This document shows, piece after piece, positions 6,821-6,891 of a stretch of DNA of 6,891 nt. Under the pieces are notes generated by a model that made no database searches, had not been told where the DNA came from, and saw only the letters and a program-made list of their open reading frames with translations. Positions within the stretch are counted from its first letter, which is position 1, and the number at the start of each line of letters is the position of its first letter. Source of the stretch: Sphingomonas paucimobilis (GTDB lineage Bacteria; Pseudomonadota; Alphaproteobacteria; Sphingomonadales; Sphingomonadaceae); the NCBI GenBank assembly GCA_945860425.1, contig CAMAQU010000091.1, positions 1 to 6,891 of the forward strand. Reading direction: 5' to 3'. The translations under genes were made by a program, and so were the position numbers.

Positions 6821-6891
6821 AAAATGGGAACCAAGGCGCCTTCTCTCTAAATTTCATATAGCCAACATTGGCGCCCAATCGGACCCCCGCG
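6819..6891 (-). CDS. C-terminal end of an EipA/DUF1134-like protein, 5' part beyond the window
   Basis: Reading leftwards from the window edge, one minus-strand frame gives 23 residues, including RLGANVGYMKF and ending KAPWFPF, then a TAA at 6821-6819. The pattern of a glycine-rich RLGANVGY strand, a KF pair and a terminal W-x-P-F closely resembles the end of EipA (DUF1134) proteins, alphaproteobacterial periplasmic proteins linked to envelope integrity. That resemblance is from memory of the family, over a very short stretch. The other two minus-strand frames here give no comparable tail. The gene is convergent with the amidotransferase operon and probably unrelated to it. Confidence 0.55.
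   Translation of the reverse strand, partial: AGVRLGANVGYMKFREKAPWFPF

Noticed and set aside
6866..6878. Near-perfect palindrome around ATTGGCGCCCAAT and a second GGCGCC nearby.
   Set aside because: Both lie inside the coding tail of the DUF1134-like gene, encode the conserved GAN and KAP stretches, and have no T-run, so a terminator or operator role is not supported.

Overview
The window looks like chromosomal DNA from an alphaproteobacterium, most likely a sphingomonad. The pointers are moderate GC with strong third-position bias, a short TonB-dependent receptor without a signalling extension, an alphaproteobacterial-type COG2908 metallophosphoesterase, and a gene tail resembling the alphaproteobacterial EipA/DUF1134 family. 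Taxonomy is inferred from protein character only. No RNA gene, CRISPR array, insertion sequence or phage gene was seen.

Left part (1-4634, all minus strand). A TonB-dependent outer-membrane receptor (2282-4552) overlaps by one base a secreted nucleotide pyrophosphatase/phosphodiesterase of the alkaline phosphatase superfamily (930-2282), in which every expected catalytic residue is present. Seventy-nine bases further on starts a metallophosphoesterase (1-850) that runs off the left edge. It belongs to the group annotated as UDP-2,3-diacylglucosamine hydrolase, which includes PlcP, the phospholipase C of phosphate-starvation lipid remodelling. Both the receptor promoter (4606-4634) and the short gap before the metallophosphoesterase (900-928) carry three heptamers in 11-base phase that resemble PhoB half-sites (CTGTCAT type). 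My reading is a phosphate-starvation locus. The receptor would bring a phosphorus compound across the outer membrane, the phosphodiesterase would cleave it in the periplasm, and the PlcP-like enzyme would release phosphate from membrane phospholipids so that they can be replaced by phosphorus-free lipids.

Middle (4553-4861). A divergent intergenic region carries the receptor promoter on one side. On the other side is a promoter-like TATAGT with a 19-base inverted repeat just upstream, serving the plus-strand genes.

Right part (4862-6756, plus strand). A TTG-started protein with two cyclic-nucleotide-binding-type domains and no DNA-binding domain overlaps by one base a YafJ/EgtC-like class II glutamine amidotransferase with a complete active site. 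This pair is the best candidate here for an undescribed system: an amidotransferase whose activity may be set by a dedicated ligand-sensing partner.

Right edge (6757-6891). A weak hairpin plus T-run lies between the amidotransferase gene and the convergent last 23 codons of a minus-strand gene whose C-terminus resembles EipA/DUF1134 proteins.
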